From Oscillospiraceae bacterium (GTDB lineage Bacteria > Bacillota > Clostridia > Oscillospirales > Oscillospiraceae), in contig JAEDKB010000076.1 in assembly GCA_016296045.1 (NCBI GenBank), positions 1 through 7,508 of the forward strand: 7,508 nucleotides of DNA, written 5' to 3'. Positions 1 to 6,222 of the stretch are shown in pieces (positions within the stretch are counted from its first letter, which is position 1; every line of letters starts with the position of its first letter). The notes under the pieces were generated by a model that worked only from the letters and a program-made list of their open reading frames with translations, searched no databases and was not told the origin of the DNA. Made by a program: the position numbers and the translations under genes.

Positions 1-35
1 CTTCGGTTGACACGGGATTACTGCTCAAGCCGTAA

Positions 36-80
36 CTCCTAAGCGAAAGGTCGCGCGTTCGAATCGCGCCGGGCGTGCCA
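36..80 (+). pseudogene. 3' half of tRNA-Arg(CCU); probable attR of an integrated element
   Basis: The stretch reads as the second half of a tRNA. It has a seven-base anticodon loop CTCCTAA (36-42, anticodon CCT), the 3' anticodon strand GCGAA (43-47), a variable loop, a perfect five-pair T arm (GCGCG, loop TTCGAAT, CGCGC), the 3' acceptor strand CGGGCGT, a G discriminator and an encoded CCA (78-80). The matching 5' half should read roughly acceptor ACGCCCG ... TTCGC before the loop, but bases 1-35 show neither the acceptor strand, a D arm nor the 5' anticodon strand. The break lies exactly at the anticodon loop, a common crossover site for tyrosine integrases. The terminator behind the fragment suggests that this is the original 3' end, displaced from an intact copy further left. 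Recognition of the tRNA fragment is firm; its role as attR is inference, because the element and its integrase are outside the window. Confidence 0.75.
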
Positions 81-81
81 G

Positions 82-135
82 AAGCCACGCTGAAAGCCTT
101 GATTTATCAAGACTTCCGGCGTGGCTTTTATGTTT
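82..135 (+). terminator. Hairpin terminator behind the tRNA-Arg fragment
   Basis: A nine-pair stem (AAGCCACGC at 82-90 with GCGTGGCTT at 119-127) encloses a second stem (CTTGAT at 98-103 with ATCAAG at 106-111). A T-rich run follows (126-135, TTTTATGTTT), with a further six T at 138-143. It starts two bases after the CCA, as expected for the native terminator of the tRNA transcript. Its persistence here supports the idea that the fragment is the original locus end rather than a copy carried by the element. Confidence 0.7.
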
Positions 136-287
136 GCTTTTTTCGACCACGAAGCAATGCTTTTATTTCGGCTTGTATTTTGCGGGTGACTTACCATTGC
201 GGACAATTACGCCCAAGAATTCGGCAGCCGTAAAAATAAGCAGAAGCGTTCTTGACTTCCTGCCGCTTTGGATTGAACTTGTGAGCC

Positions 288-311
288 GTTGCAAAACCTT
301 CGCTTTGCAAC
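288..311. repeat. Eight-pair inverted repeat in a gene-poor spacer
   Basis: GTTGCAAA (288-295) and TTTGCAAC (304-311) form a perfect inverted repeat around an eight-base loop. No T-run follows on either strand, so it is not a clear terminator for the amidohydrolase gene that ends at 336. The surrounding spacer (about 136-335) looks less GC-rich than the flanking genes and contains only an open frame of 64 codons, with no recognisable protein features and no convincing ribosome binding site. I treat the spacer as non-coding, possibly part of an intergenic repeat. Confidence 0.4.
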
Positions 312-335
312 AAACCCTTTTGAGTTGAAATCTTT

Positions 336-1124
336 TTACAGATGCAAAAACCGCTCAGCGGTTTTATGTCCGATCTGCTCGAACTGTTCGTCTGTCAGCT
401 TCAATTCCAGAAAACGCTTTGTCTCCTTCGCCGGATCCCACAGAGGGTAGTCCGTGCCAAAGGCCATACGCTCCGCGCCGTACAGATTGATATAGCGCTC
501 CGCCACACCATCGTCCATAAACATCAGAGAACTCGATACGTCAAAAACACATTCTTTGTCATACAGATATTCTTTGGCCGTCTGATACATACTGTAACCG
601 CCGAAGTGGGCGGCAAGCACCTGTAGACGTGGAAACAGCTCCAGCACTCGGCGCAGTCGGGCAGGATGGGAGAAATCGTAACGCGTGTCACCCATATGCA
701 GCACGACCGGCAGCTTGTCCTGAATGGTTTCATAGACTGGGAACAAGCGGGGATCATCAATAGAGAAGCCCTGCGTATCCGGATGCATCTTGATACCCTT
801 GAGTTTCTTGTCCATAATGTATTCGGCTTCCTGAACGATGTTGTCCATACCTGCGTGAATGGTACCAAAGCCGATGAACCGAGGCTGTGTGGCTGCCTGT
901 TCCAGAATAAAATCATTGATGTGCCGTGTCCGGTCAGCGCGCACAGCCACCGGCAGGATCACGAAACGGTCTATGCCTGCTGCATCTCCTCTTTTCAGCA
1001 GAGTATCAGCAGTGCCGTCCATTTCATTGACGCCTTCGAGCTGATAAAACTCCCGGATGCTGTCGGCAGCCTTGCGGGCAATGGCAGGTGGGTAAATGTG
1101 GGTGTGAATGTCAATCAGTTGCAT
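336..1124 (-). CDS. Amidohydrolase-2 family metal-dependent hydrolase
   Basis: This 262-residue protein has the layout of the amidohydrolase-related TIM-barrel family (COG2159/PF04909 type). It has an N-terminal metal-binding HxH motif (IDIHTHI; His7 and His9), a Lys-x-His segment GIKMHP (Lys112, His114), LHMGD with His143, AAHFGG with His173, and the late metal-ligand aspartate in FGTDYP (Asp225). Family members hydrolyse or decarboxylate small cyclic or carboxylated substrates, and the sequence does not show which. There is no signal peptide, so a cytosolic enzyme is expected. The start ATG is preceded by TTTGAGGC, a reasonable ribosome binding site. The gene stands alone and diverges from the lysine operon, with no partner to suggest a pathway. 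The length is normal and the fold motifs are complete. The family call is secure; the substrate is unknown. Confidence 0.85.
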   Translation of the reverse strand: MQLIDIHTHIYPPAIARKAADSIREFYQLEGVNEMDGTADTLLKRGDAAGIDRFVILPVAVRADRTRHINDFILEQAATQPRFIGFGTIHAGMDNIVQEAEYIMDKKLKGIKMHPDTQGFSIDDPRLFPVYETIQDKLPVVLHMGDTRYDFSHPARLRRVLELFPRLQVLAAHFGGYSMYQTAKEYLYDKECVFDVSSSLMFMDDGVAERYINLYGAERMAFGTDYPLWDPAKETKRFLELKLTDEQFEQIGHKTAERFLHL

Positions 1125-1155
1125 AGTTTTGCCTCAAAGTGTTGATTTTGCAGTC

Positions 1156-1183
1156 ATTATAGCACACACGATGCGAAATGCAA
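1156..1183 (-). promoter_or_regulatory. Promoter for the amidohydrolase gene
   Basis: On the minus strand a perfect TATAAT -10 (1161-1156) is preceded by TG one base upstream, giving an extended -10. Sixteen bases further upstream lies a weak -35, TTGCAT (1183-1178). The expected start of transcription is near 1149, about 25 bases before the ATG. The weak -35 is typical when an extended -10 is present. Confidence 0.65.
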
Positions 1184-1201
1184 GAATTCGTTCTCCAAAA
1201 A

Positions 1202-1258
1202 TCGTGCGTAATTTGCCAATAATGCACGAAAGAACGGAAAACCTGCAAAATTTCGTGC
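1202..1258. repeat. Three copies of a GCACGA/TCGTGC motif in the divergent spacer
   Basis: TCGTGC occurs at 1202-1207, GCACGA at 1224-1229 and TCGTGC again at 1253-1258. The last two extend to a perfect eight-base inverted repeat, GCACGAAA (1224-1231) with TTTCGTGC (1251-1258). The cluster lies between the two divergent promoters, directly upstream of the lysine operon -35 box and behind the amidohydrolase -35. It could be paired binding sites for a regulator or a weak RNA hairpin; neither is proven by the sequence. Confidence 0.35.
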
Positions 1259-1276
1259 AAAACGGCGAGCTTTCCA

Positions 1277-1305
1277 TTGACACCCTCCTCACTCTATGTT
1301 ACAAT
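1277..1305 (+). promoter_or_regulatory. Consensus sigma-A promoter of the lysine operon
   Basis: A perfect -35 box TTGACA (1277-1282) is followed by a 17-base spacer and TACAAT (1300-1305), one mismatch from the ideal -10. Transcription should start near 1311-1313, a few bases before the 5' strand of the riboswitch P1 helix. This gives a leader of about 260 bases before dapA. Confidence 0.85.
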
Positions 1306-1312
1306 ACAGCAA

Positions 1313-1477
1313 ATGATAGAGGCGCACTGCATGAAAAGTAGTCCCTTTTTTAACGCCGGCTGGGGCGGAAACGGACGAAAGGCATGGGTGCCGAAGTCGG
1401 GCGGTTCAGCGGCCGCTCGGGCTGGCAACAGAAAATAAGAGTTCTGTCGCTGTCGCAGAAATGCGGAGAGCTATCCT
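1313..1477 (+). promoter_or_regulatory. Lysine riboswitch (L box) aptamer
   Basis: The leader RNA matches the conserved lysine aptamer. P1 is closed by GATAG (1315-1319) with CTATC (1471-1475). It is followed by the conserved AGAGGCGC and AAGTAGTC segments. The GACGAAAGGCA/TGCCGAAGTC hairpin follows at 1374-1398, where GGCA pairs with TGCC inside GAC/GTC. Next come the GGGCTGGC segment (1419-1426), a CAGAA/TTCTG helix (1429-1433 with 1442-1446), and a CGCA-GAAA-TGCG tetraloop hairpin (1454-1465). The layout follows the Bacillus subtilis lysC leader closely. With lysine bound, P1 is stabilised and the downstream terminator forms. Without lysine, the 3' P1 strand AGCTATC (1469-1475) can pair with GGTAGCT (1513-1519), seven pairs including one G-U, which removes the 5' arm of the terminator. 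It therefore acts as a transcriptional OFF switch for dapA-lysA. Confidence 0.93.
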
Positions 1478-1513
1478 ATACAGTCGGCGCGGTTTTGCGG
1501 TCGGCGTATGTCG

Positions 1514-1541
1514 GTAGCTGTCAATTACAGCTACTTTTTTT
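1514..1541 (+). terminator. Riboswitch-controlled intrinsic terminator
   Basis: A perfect eight-pair stem (GTAGCTGT at 1514-1521 with ACAGCTAC at 1527-1534) and a five-base loop are followed at once by seven T (1535-1541). The 5' arm overlaps the sequence that can pair with the 3' strand of the lysine aptamer P1, so the terminator and antiterminator are mutually exclusive. It lies 32 bases before the dapA ATG. Confidence 0.92.
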
Positions 1542-1573
1542 ATTGTCGAAACAACCGAAAAGGAGAAAATATA

Positions 1574-2458
1574 ATGCAAAAACCGATTTTTGTAGGCGCC
1601 GCCACTGCGATTGTCACCCCTTTGACCGCTGACGGCATTGATTATGATAATTTTGGCCGCCTGATTGATTGGCAGATTGATTCCGGCATCGCTGCGATTG
1701 TGGTGGCCGGTACGACCGGCGAGGGCTCCACCCTTACGGATGAAGAACACCGCGACGCGATTGCCTTTGCGGTTAAAAAAGTGGCGGGACGGATACCGGT
1801 GATTGCCGGCACCGGCTCGAACGATTGTGCATACGCGATCGACCTCACTCGCTTTGCCTGCGCGGCGGGCGCAGATGCCATGCTGGTGGTTACTCCGTAT
1901 TACAACAAAGCCACTCAAAAAGGCCTGATCAAGAGCTTTACCGCCATTGCGGATGCCTCCACAAAACCCATTATTCTCTATAATGTCCCCTCCCGTACCG
2001 GCTGTAATCTGCAGCCGAAAACCTGCGCCGTTTTGGCAGAGCATCCGCGCATTGCCGCCATCAAGGAGGCAAGCGGTGACCTGTCGCAGATTGCGGAGCT
2101 GGCTCGTCTCGTCGAGGGGAAAATGGATATCTACTCCGGCAACGATGACCAGATCGTACCGATTTTATCACTCGGCGGCAAAGGAGTTATCTCGGTGCTC
2201 TCCAATCTGCTCCCTGCCGAAACGCAGGCAATTTGCGACCGATTCCTTGCAGGGGATGTGGCAGGCAGCCGTCAACTGCAGCTGCAATATCTGCCGCTCA
2301 TTCATGCGCTGTTCAGCGAAGTAAACCCCATTCCGGTCAAGGCGGCAGTCGCTCACATGGGGTTCGGCGAAAACTATCTTCGTCTGCCGCTTACCCCGAT
2401 GGAACCGCAAAATGAAGCCGTTTTGCTGCAAGAGATGCGCGCACAAGGCATTCAATAA
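1574..2458 (+). CDS. dapA: 4-hydroxy-tetrahydrodipicolinate synthase
   Basis: DapA condenses pyruvate with aspartate semialdehyde, the first committed step of the diaminopimelate/lysine branch, in the cytosol. The start chosen (294 residues, MQKPIFVGAA) follows AAGGAG (1560-1565) with an eight-base spacer; the frame is open 22 codons further, but those would run through the terminator and have no ribosome binding site. All hallmark residues are present: GTTGEG with Thr47 and Thr48, TPYYNK with Tyr110, LYNVPSRT with Tyr136 and Arg141, and the Schiff-base lysine in IKEASG (Lys164). They correspond to Thr44, Thr45, Tyr107, Tyr133, Arg138 and Lys161 of the E. coli enzyme. The length is normal for the family. 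The gene is first in a two-gene operon under the lysine riboswitch, so feedback by lysine acts on transcription. Confidence 0.96.
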   Translation: MQKPIFVGAATAIVTPLTADGIDYDNFGRLIDWQIDSGIAAIVVAGTTGEGSTLTDEEHRDAIAFAVKKVAGRIPVIAGTGSNDCAYAIDLTRFACAAGADAMLVVTPYYNKATQKGLIKSFTAIADASTKPIILYNVPSRTGCNLQPKTCAVLAEHPRIAAIKEASGDLSQIAELARLVEGKMDIYSGNDDQIVPILSLGGKGVISVLSNLLPAETQAICDRFLAGDVAGSRQLQLQYLPLIHALFSEVNPIPVKAAVAHMGFGENYLRLPLTPMEPQNEAVLLQEMRAQGIQ

Positions 2459-2494
2459 TACAGAACCATTTGCATATAAAGAGGGTGAAAAAGA

Positions 2495-3796
2495 ATGATT
2501 AGTGATAACCTGACGGTCAGCGAAAACGGCGAACTGTTGTTTGTAGGGCGTTCCACCGTAGAGCTGCTTGCAAAATACGGCTCCCCGCTGTATGTCATGG
2601 ATGAGGCGCGCATCCGTGCCCGTATGCGGCAATATGCCGAGGCCATGCGCGCCGCTTTCGGTGAGTCAGCCTTACCGCTGTACGCCAGCAAGGCGTGCTC
2701 TTTCAAGGAGATCTACCGCATTGCTTCGGCAGAAGGCATCGGCGTGGATGTGGTGTCCGCCGGTGAAATATTTACCGCCCACAGCGCCGGTTTTCCGATG
2801 GAAAAGGCATATTTCCACGGCAACAACAAAACCGATGAAGAAATCCGTCTGGCGATGGAGGTCGGCGTGGGATATTTCGTGGTGGACAGCATCGACGAAT
2901 TGAACGCCGTTGACGAAGCCGCCGCCCAAGCGGGTATCACCCAGAAAATTCTCCTTCGTATCACCCCCGGTATCGACACCCACACCTACGAAGCGGTCAA
3001 CACCGGCAAGGTGGACTCAAAGTTCGGCAATGCGATTGAGACCGGCCAGGCGGCCAACATCACTGCACGGGCAATGGAAAAACCGCATCTAGCCCTGATG
3101 GGATTTCACTGTCATGTCGGCTCGCAGGTGTTTGATTCGGACACCTTCTTCCGCTCGGCGGATATTATGCTCGCCTTCATCGCTGATATGAAAAAGCAGT
3201 ACGGATTTGTCACCCGCGAGTTGGATCTCGGCGGTGGCTACGGGGTGCGCTATACCGAAAATGATCCGACCATCGACCTTGCGGACAACATTCGCCAAGT
3301 CGGCGAACATCTTCGCGCCTCCTGTGCGGCGTTGGCGCTGGAAATGCCCGCCGTTCGGTTGGAGCCGGGGCGCAGCATCGTTGCCGACGCGGGTCTTACC
3401 CTCTACACGGTCGGTACCGTCAAGCATATCCCCGGCTACAAAACCTATGTCACGGTAGACGGCGGCATGGGGGACAATCCGCGCTTTGCGCTGTATGGTT
3501 CTGCCTATACGGTGCTCTGCGCCAACAAAATGACGCAGGCGGCCGACATGGTTTGCGATGTGGTGGGAAAATATTGCGAAAGCGGCGATATCGTGCAGCC
3601 GGCGGTTTCTCTGCCGTCCTCGGTCTGCCGCAGCGATATCCTGGCGGTTACCACCACCGGAGCCTACAACTATTCGATGGCATCAAATTACAACCGTATC
3701 CCGCGCCTGCCCATTGTTCTGCTTACCGCTGACGGCGGTGAAAAGGTGGTCGTACGTCGGGAAACGCTTGACGACCTTGTTCAATATGACCTGTGA
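2495..3796 (+). CDS. lysA: Diaminopimelate decarboxylase
   Basis: LysA removes CO2 from meso-diaminopimelate to give L-lysine, using pyridoxal phosphate. The 433-residue protein has the fold-type III decarboxylase motifs in order: YASKA with the cofactor lysine Lys66, VSAGE (88-91 core), HGNNKTD (108-114), FHCHVGSQ (204-211), the phosphate-binding GGGYG (246-250), LEPGR (289-293), VDGGMGDNPR (321-330), CESGD (361-365) with the active-site cysteine, and TTGAYNYSM (387-395) with Tyr391. The ATG is preceded by GAGGGTG (2481-2487) at a seven-base distance. It lies 36 bases after dapA with no terminator between, so both are read from the riboswitch-controlled transcript. Pairing the DAP entry enzyme with the last lysine step lets the cell restrict flux to free lysine while other dap genes, not in this window, keep feeding the cell wall. 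The length is normal and no key residue is missing. Confidence 0.96.
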   Translation: MISDNLTVSENGELLFVGRSTVELLAKYGSPLYVMDEARIRARMRQYAEAMRAAFGESALPLYASKACSFKEIYRIASAEGIGVDVVSAGEIFTAHSAGFPMEKAYFHGNNKTDEEIRLAMEVGVGYFVVDSIDELNAVDEAAAQAGITQKILLRITPGIDTHTYEAVNTGKVDSKFGNAIETGQAANITARAMEKPHLALMGFHCHVGSQVFDSDTFFRSADIMLAFIADMKKQYGFVTRELDLGGGYGVRYTENDPTIDLADNIRQVGEHLRASCAALALEMPAVRLEPGRSIVADAGLTLYTVGTVKHIPGYKTYVTVDGGMGDNPRFALYGSAYTVLCANKMTQAADMVCDVVGKYCESGDIVQPAVSLPSSVCRSDILAVTTTGAYNYSMASNYNRIPRLPIVLLTADGGEKVVVRRETLDDLVQYDL

Positions 3797-3827
3797 TAAT
3801 CGCAAGCCTCACGCTGCCGAGCGCTTG

Positions 3828-3875
3828 TGTGATACCGTTTGCGCATTGCCCAACCGGCTTATCTCCGGTATCACA
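3828..3875. repeat. Ten-pair inverted repeat after lysA
   Basis: TGTGATACCG (3828-3837) and CGGTATCACA (3866-3875) are a perfect inverted repeat around a 28-base loop. It lies 32 bases after the lysA stop and has no adjacent T-run, so it is unlikely to terminate by itself. It may protect the 3' end of the transcript or be a remnant of a small repeat. Confidence 0.45.
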
Positions 3876-3884
3876 GAATGATAA

Positions 3885-3917
3885 AACAGGACCTTTCCCA
3901 AGAGGAGAGGTCCTGTT
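3885..3917. terminator. Bidirectional terminator between lysA and wecB
   Basis: A 14-pair stem (3885-3898 with 3904-3917, one G-U pair) with a five-base loop lies between the convergent lysA and wecB genes. On the plus strand CTTCTTT follows; on the minus strand the stem runs into TTTTAT, a better terminator tail. It therefore probably ends the trpS-tagO-wecB transcript and also stops reading from lysA. Confidence 0.8.
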
Positions 3918-3933
3918 CTTCTTTGCAAGGCTG

Positions 3934-5088
3934 TTATTTCACTTGTGCCTGAAAATTTTCCGGTTTTTCGCTCCGCAGACCGAAATGCCATTCAATGGCG
4001 TCAGCAATTCTTCGGCAGGCATTTCCGTCACCGTAAGGATTGACGGCGTGCGCCATCCGATCATAGACCTCCGGCTGTTCCAGGAGCGCATTTGCCAGAC
4101 GGACGATGTTGTCATATGCCACACCGGCAAGCTTGACGGTGCCGGCGGCAACGGCTTCGGGACGTTCGGTTTCCCGACGCAGCACCAGAACAGGCTTGCC
4201 CATGGCGGGAGCCTCCTCCTGCAAGCCGCCGGAGTCGGTCATAACAAAGCAACAGCGCGCAATCAGGTTGTGCATTTCCTCAACGTCAATCGGGTCGATC
4301 AGATGAATGCGCTCCATGCCGCCCAACTCCTGCAAAGCACATTCGCGCACAACAGGGCTTAGATGGACGGGATAGACGACCTCGACATCGGGATGCGTCT
4401 GAACGATTTGGCGAACGGCACGGAATATATCATGCATTGGTTGACCGTAGTTTTCGCGCCGATGGCAGGTCAGTGCGATGATCTTCCGCTCGGAGAAATC
4501 CAAGCGATTCAGCTTCTCCGTAGCAAAGCGGTAATCGGGGCGGACGGTGGTTTTCATCGCGTCGATGACGGTGTTGCCCGTAATAAAAATCTCTCCGCGA
4601 ACGGCCTCTTTGCGCAGATTTTGTGCATTGGCATCGGTCGGAGCGAAGTGCAGCGCGGCAATATCACCGACCAGCGTGCGGTTCATTTCCTCCGGAAAGG
4701 GGGAGTATTGATCGTAGGTACGCAGGCCGGCTTCCACATGACCGACCGGAATCTTGTGGTAAAATGCTGCCAGAGCTCCGGCAAAGGTCGTGGAGGTGTC
4801 ACCGTGCACGAGAATCAAGTCCGGCTTTGCCTCGCTGAGCACTTCCTCCATTCCCAGAAGCGTTCTGGTCGTGATGGAGGAGAGCGTTTGCTGCTTCTGC
4901 ATGATATTCAGGTCATAATCGCTGTGCAGGCGGAAAATGCTCATGACCGAATCGAGCATTTCCCGATGCTGACCGGTCAGGCAGCAAAGACTGTCGATAT
5001 TGCTGCGTTTTGCAAGCTCCATGACCAACGGAGCCATTTTAATTGCTTCCGGTCGGGTGCCGAATACGGACATGACTTTAATTTTCAT
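3934..5088 (-). CDS. wecB: UDP-N-acetylglucosamine 2-epimerase (non-hydrolysing)
   Basis: WecB/MnaA interconverts UDP-GlcNAc and UDP-ManNAc in the cytosol, giving the ManNAc donor for wall teichoic acid linkage units or other surface glycans. I choose the second of two adjacent ATGs (384 residues, MKIKVMSVFG), seven bases after a strong GGGAGGAG; the first ATG at 5091 leaves only four. The family signature is complete: FGTRPE (9-14), HGDTST (95-100) with Asp97, GHVEAGLRT (116-124) with Glu119, FPEE (131-134) with Glu133, the catalytic CHRREN (His209), TDSGGLQEEAP (284-294), and RRETERPEA (304-312). These match Asp95, Glu117, Glu131 and His213 of E. coli WecB. The start overlaps the end of tagO by 11 bases (ATG ATG AAA ATT AA), which indicates translational coupling. 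It is the last gene of the operon, ahead of a strong terminator. Confidence 0.95.
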   Translation of the reverse strand: MKIKVMSVFGTRPEAIKMAPLVMELAKRSNIDSLCCLTGQHREMLDSVMSIFRLHSDYDLNIMQKQQTLSSITTRTLLGMEEVLSEAKPDLILVHGDTSTTFAGALAAFYHKIPVGHVEAGLRTYDQYSPFPEEMNRTLVGDIAALHFAPTDANAQNLRKEAVRGEIFITGNTVIDAMKTTVRPDYRFATEKLNRLDFSERKIIALTCHRRENYGQPMHDIFRAVRQIVQTHPDVEVVYPVHLSPVVRECALQELGGMERIHLIDPIDVEEMHNLIARCCFVMTDSGGLQEEAPAMGKPVLVLRRETERPEAVAAGTVKLAGVAYDNIVRLANALLEQPEVYDRMAHAVNPYGDGNACRRIADAIEWHFGLRSEKPENFQAQVK

Positions 5089-6202
5089 CATGAGGCTCCT
5101 CCCGTTGTGTGTCCCGGGTTTGCTCAGACTCATCAGACTGAGGCAGAGAATCCGATTCGCTCTCTTTTAGCTGGTGGCGTTTGCCAAAAATCAGCCCGAC
5201 ACCGATCGCACCGACAACGACAACCGCAGCAAGGAAGATCAGCGCTTGAATTTCGCCCCGATCTGTCAGCACAACGGCAGAAAGTCCGAGAATTGCCGAG
5301 AGCAGATAGGAGATTGCAACGGCTTGCTTCTGCGAAAAGCCCATGTCAATCAGACGATGATGTACATGACCGCGGTCAGCGTGCATAGGACTTTGCCCTT
5401 TTGCAAGACGGCGAATGACGGCAAAGCAGATGTCGAAAATCGGAAGACCGAGCACCAAAAACGGCACGGCAAAGGAAATGACGGCATAGGTTTTAAACAG
5501 ACCGAAGATCGATACGGAGGCCAGCATAAAGCCAAGGAAAGTCGAGCCGGTATCTCCCATAAAGATGGAGGCCGGATTAAAATTAAAGGGAATGAAGCCG
5601 ATGCAGGCACCGACAATGCCGGCCAGAAGGATGGCGGAGATCATAGCGGTTCCGTCAGGAACCAGGAGCAGCGCAACAACCAGCATGGTTCCGGCGGAAA
5701 TTGCCGAAACGCCGGCAGCCAACCCGTCCAGACCGTCGATGAAATTGACGGCGTTGGTGATGGCAACGATCCAGATGACGCTGATCGGATACGACAGCCA
5801 TGCGGGAAGGGAAAAACCCAGAAAATGCTCGATACGGCAGCCGTGCAGCACAACAATCACGGCGGCAACCAGCTGCACAAGAAATTTCGGCAAGGCCTTC
5901 AGCGTCAGAATATCGTCCAGCACACCGAGGATAATGATGATTACGGCACCGAGCAGAATGCCCTGAATTTCCCGATTGATCTCGCCGAAAATCAGAAAGC
6001 TGACGATAAAGCCAAGGAAGATCGCCAGACCACCCATGCGCGGAATCGGTCTGTGATGCATCCGGCGCTCATCCTTCGGCACATCCATTGCGCCGACTTT
6101 TCTTGCCAGCAGCTTGATTAGCGGCGTTGTGCAGAAAGAGATTGCGGCGGCCACCAGCAAGGTCAGCCCGATCTTATATAAAAAATACGGATCAAGAACC
6201 AT
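5078..6202 (-). CDS. tagO: Undecaprenyl-phosphate GlcNAc-1-phosphate transferase (TagO/WecA)
   Basis: This 374-residue membrane protein transfers GlcNAc-1-phosphate from UDP-GlcNAc to undecaprenyl phosphate on the inner face of the membrane, the first step of wall teichoic acid and related polymers. Motifs of the MraY/WecA superfamily appear in order: HHRPIPRMGG (49-58), the catalytic Asp pair GVLDD (93-97), NFIDGLDGLAAG (153-164), FNFNPASIFMGDTGS (206-220), and the cytosolic HADRGHVHHRL (274-284). The last motif is typical of WecA/TagO rather than MraY. About ten to eleven hydrophobic segments span residues 7-338. The last 34 residues (341-374) are hydrophilic, rich in Ser, Glu, Asp and Gln, and probably a disordered cytosolic tail. 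The ATG follows GGGAG at a nine-base distance and lies 18 bases after trpS. WecB as the next gene supports a surface-glycan role. The choice between TagO and another WecA-like enzyme depends on genes outside the window. Confidence 0.93.
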   Translation of the reverse strand: MVLDPYFLYKIGLTLLVAAAISFCTTPLIKLLARKVGAMDVPKDERRMHHRPIPRMGGLAIFLGFIVSFLIFGEINREIQGILLGAVIIIILGVLDDILTLKALPKFLVQLVAAVIVVLHGCRIEHFLGFSLPAWLSYPISVIWIVAITNAVNFIDGLDGLAAGVSAISAGTMLVVALLLVPDGTAMISAILLAGIVGACIGFIPFNFNPASIFMGDTGSTFLGFMLASVSIFGLFKTYAVISFAVPFLVLGLPIFDICFAVIRRLAKGQSPMHADRGHVHHRLIDMGFSQKQAVAISYLLSAILGLSAVVLTDRGEIQALIFLAAVVVVGAIGVGLIFGKRHQLKESESDSLPQSDESEQTRDTQREEPHDEN

Positions 6203-6207
6203 AACAG

Positions 6208-6222
6208 GATACTCCCAGTATC
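6208..6222 (-). promoter_or_regulatory. Hairpin hiding the tagO ribosome binding site at the trpS stop
   Basis: In the transcript, GATACT and AGTATC form a perfect six-pair stem around a GGG loop (6222-6208). The tagO Shine-Dalgarno sequence GGGAG (6216-6212) spans the loop and the start of the 3' arm. The 5' arm begins inside the trpS stop codon TGA (6223-6221). A ribosome finishing trpS would melt the stem, so tagO translation may depend on trpS translation. The three-base loop is tight, so the closing pair may be open. Confidence 0.45.

Noticed and set aside
1..42. C-terminal end of a coding frame running in from the left, stopping at TAA 40-42
   Set aside because: Thirteen codons are too few to recognise a protein and other frames are also open for part of it. 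It is mentioned as a possibility in the attachment-site finding but not annotated.
1..80. A group I intron interrupting tRNA-Arg(CCU), as known in some other bacteria
   Set aside because: A group I intron ends in G directly before the 3' exon. Here the loop CTCCTAA is complete and the nearest upstream G (base 32) would leave extra bases that cannot form the 5' anticodon strand. A broken attachment site fits better.
134..328. Small plus-strand open frame of 64 codons
   Set aside because: No convincing ribosome binding site, no recognisable protein features, and it begins inside the T-rich tail of the tRNA terminator.
336..370. AAACCGCTcAGCGGTTT hairpin at the end of the amidohydrolase gene as a terminator
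   Set aside because: It lies inside the coding region just before the stop codon, has a one-base loop and lacks a following T-run in the transcribed direction.
1508..1573. Upstream extension of dapA by 22 codons
   Set aside because: It would run through the riboswitch terminator and lacks a ribosome binding site, whereas the ATG at 1574 has AAGGAG at the right distance and gives the usual DapA N terminus.
4363..5388. Long plus-strand open frame of 341 codons opposite wecB and tagO, and a similar 315-codon frame at 5174-6121
   Set aside because: These are antisense shadows of GC-rich genes. The minus-strand frames carry complete family motifs; the plus-strand translations are rich in Gln, His, Arg and Asp with no domain.
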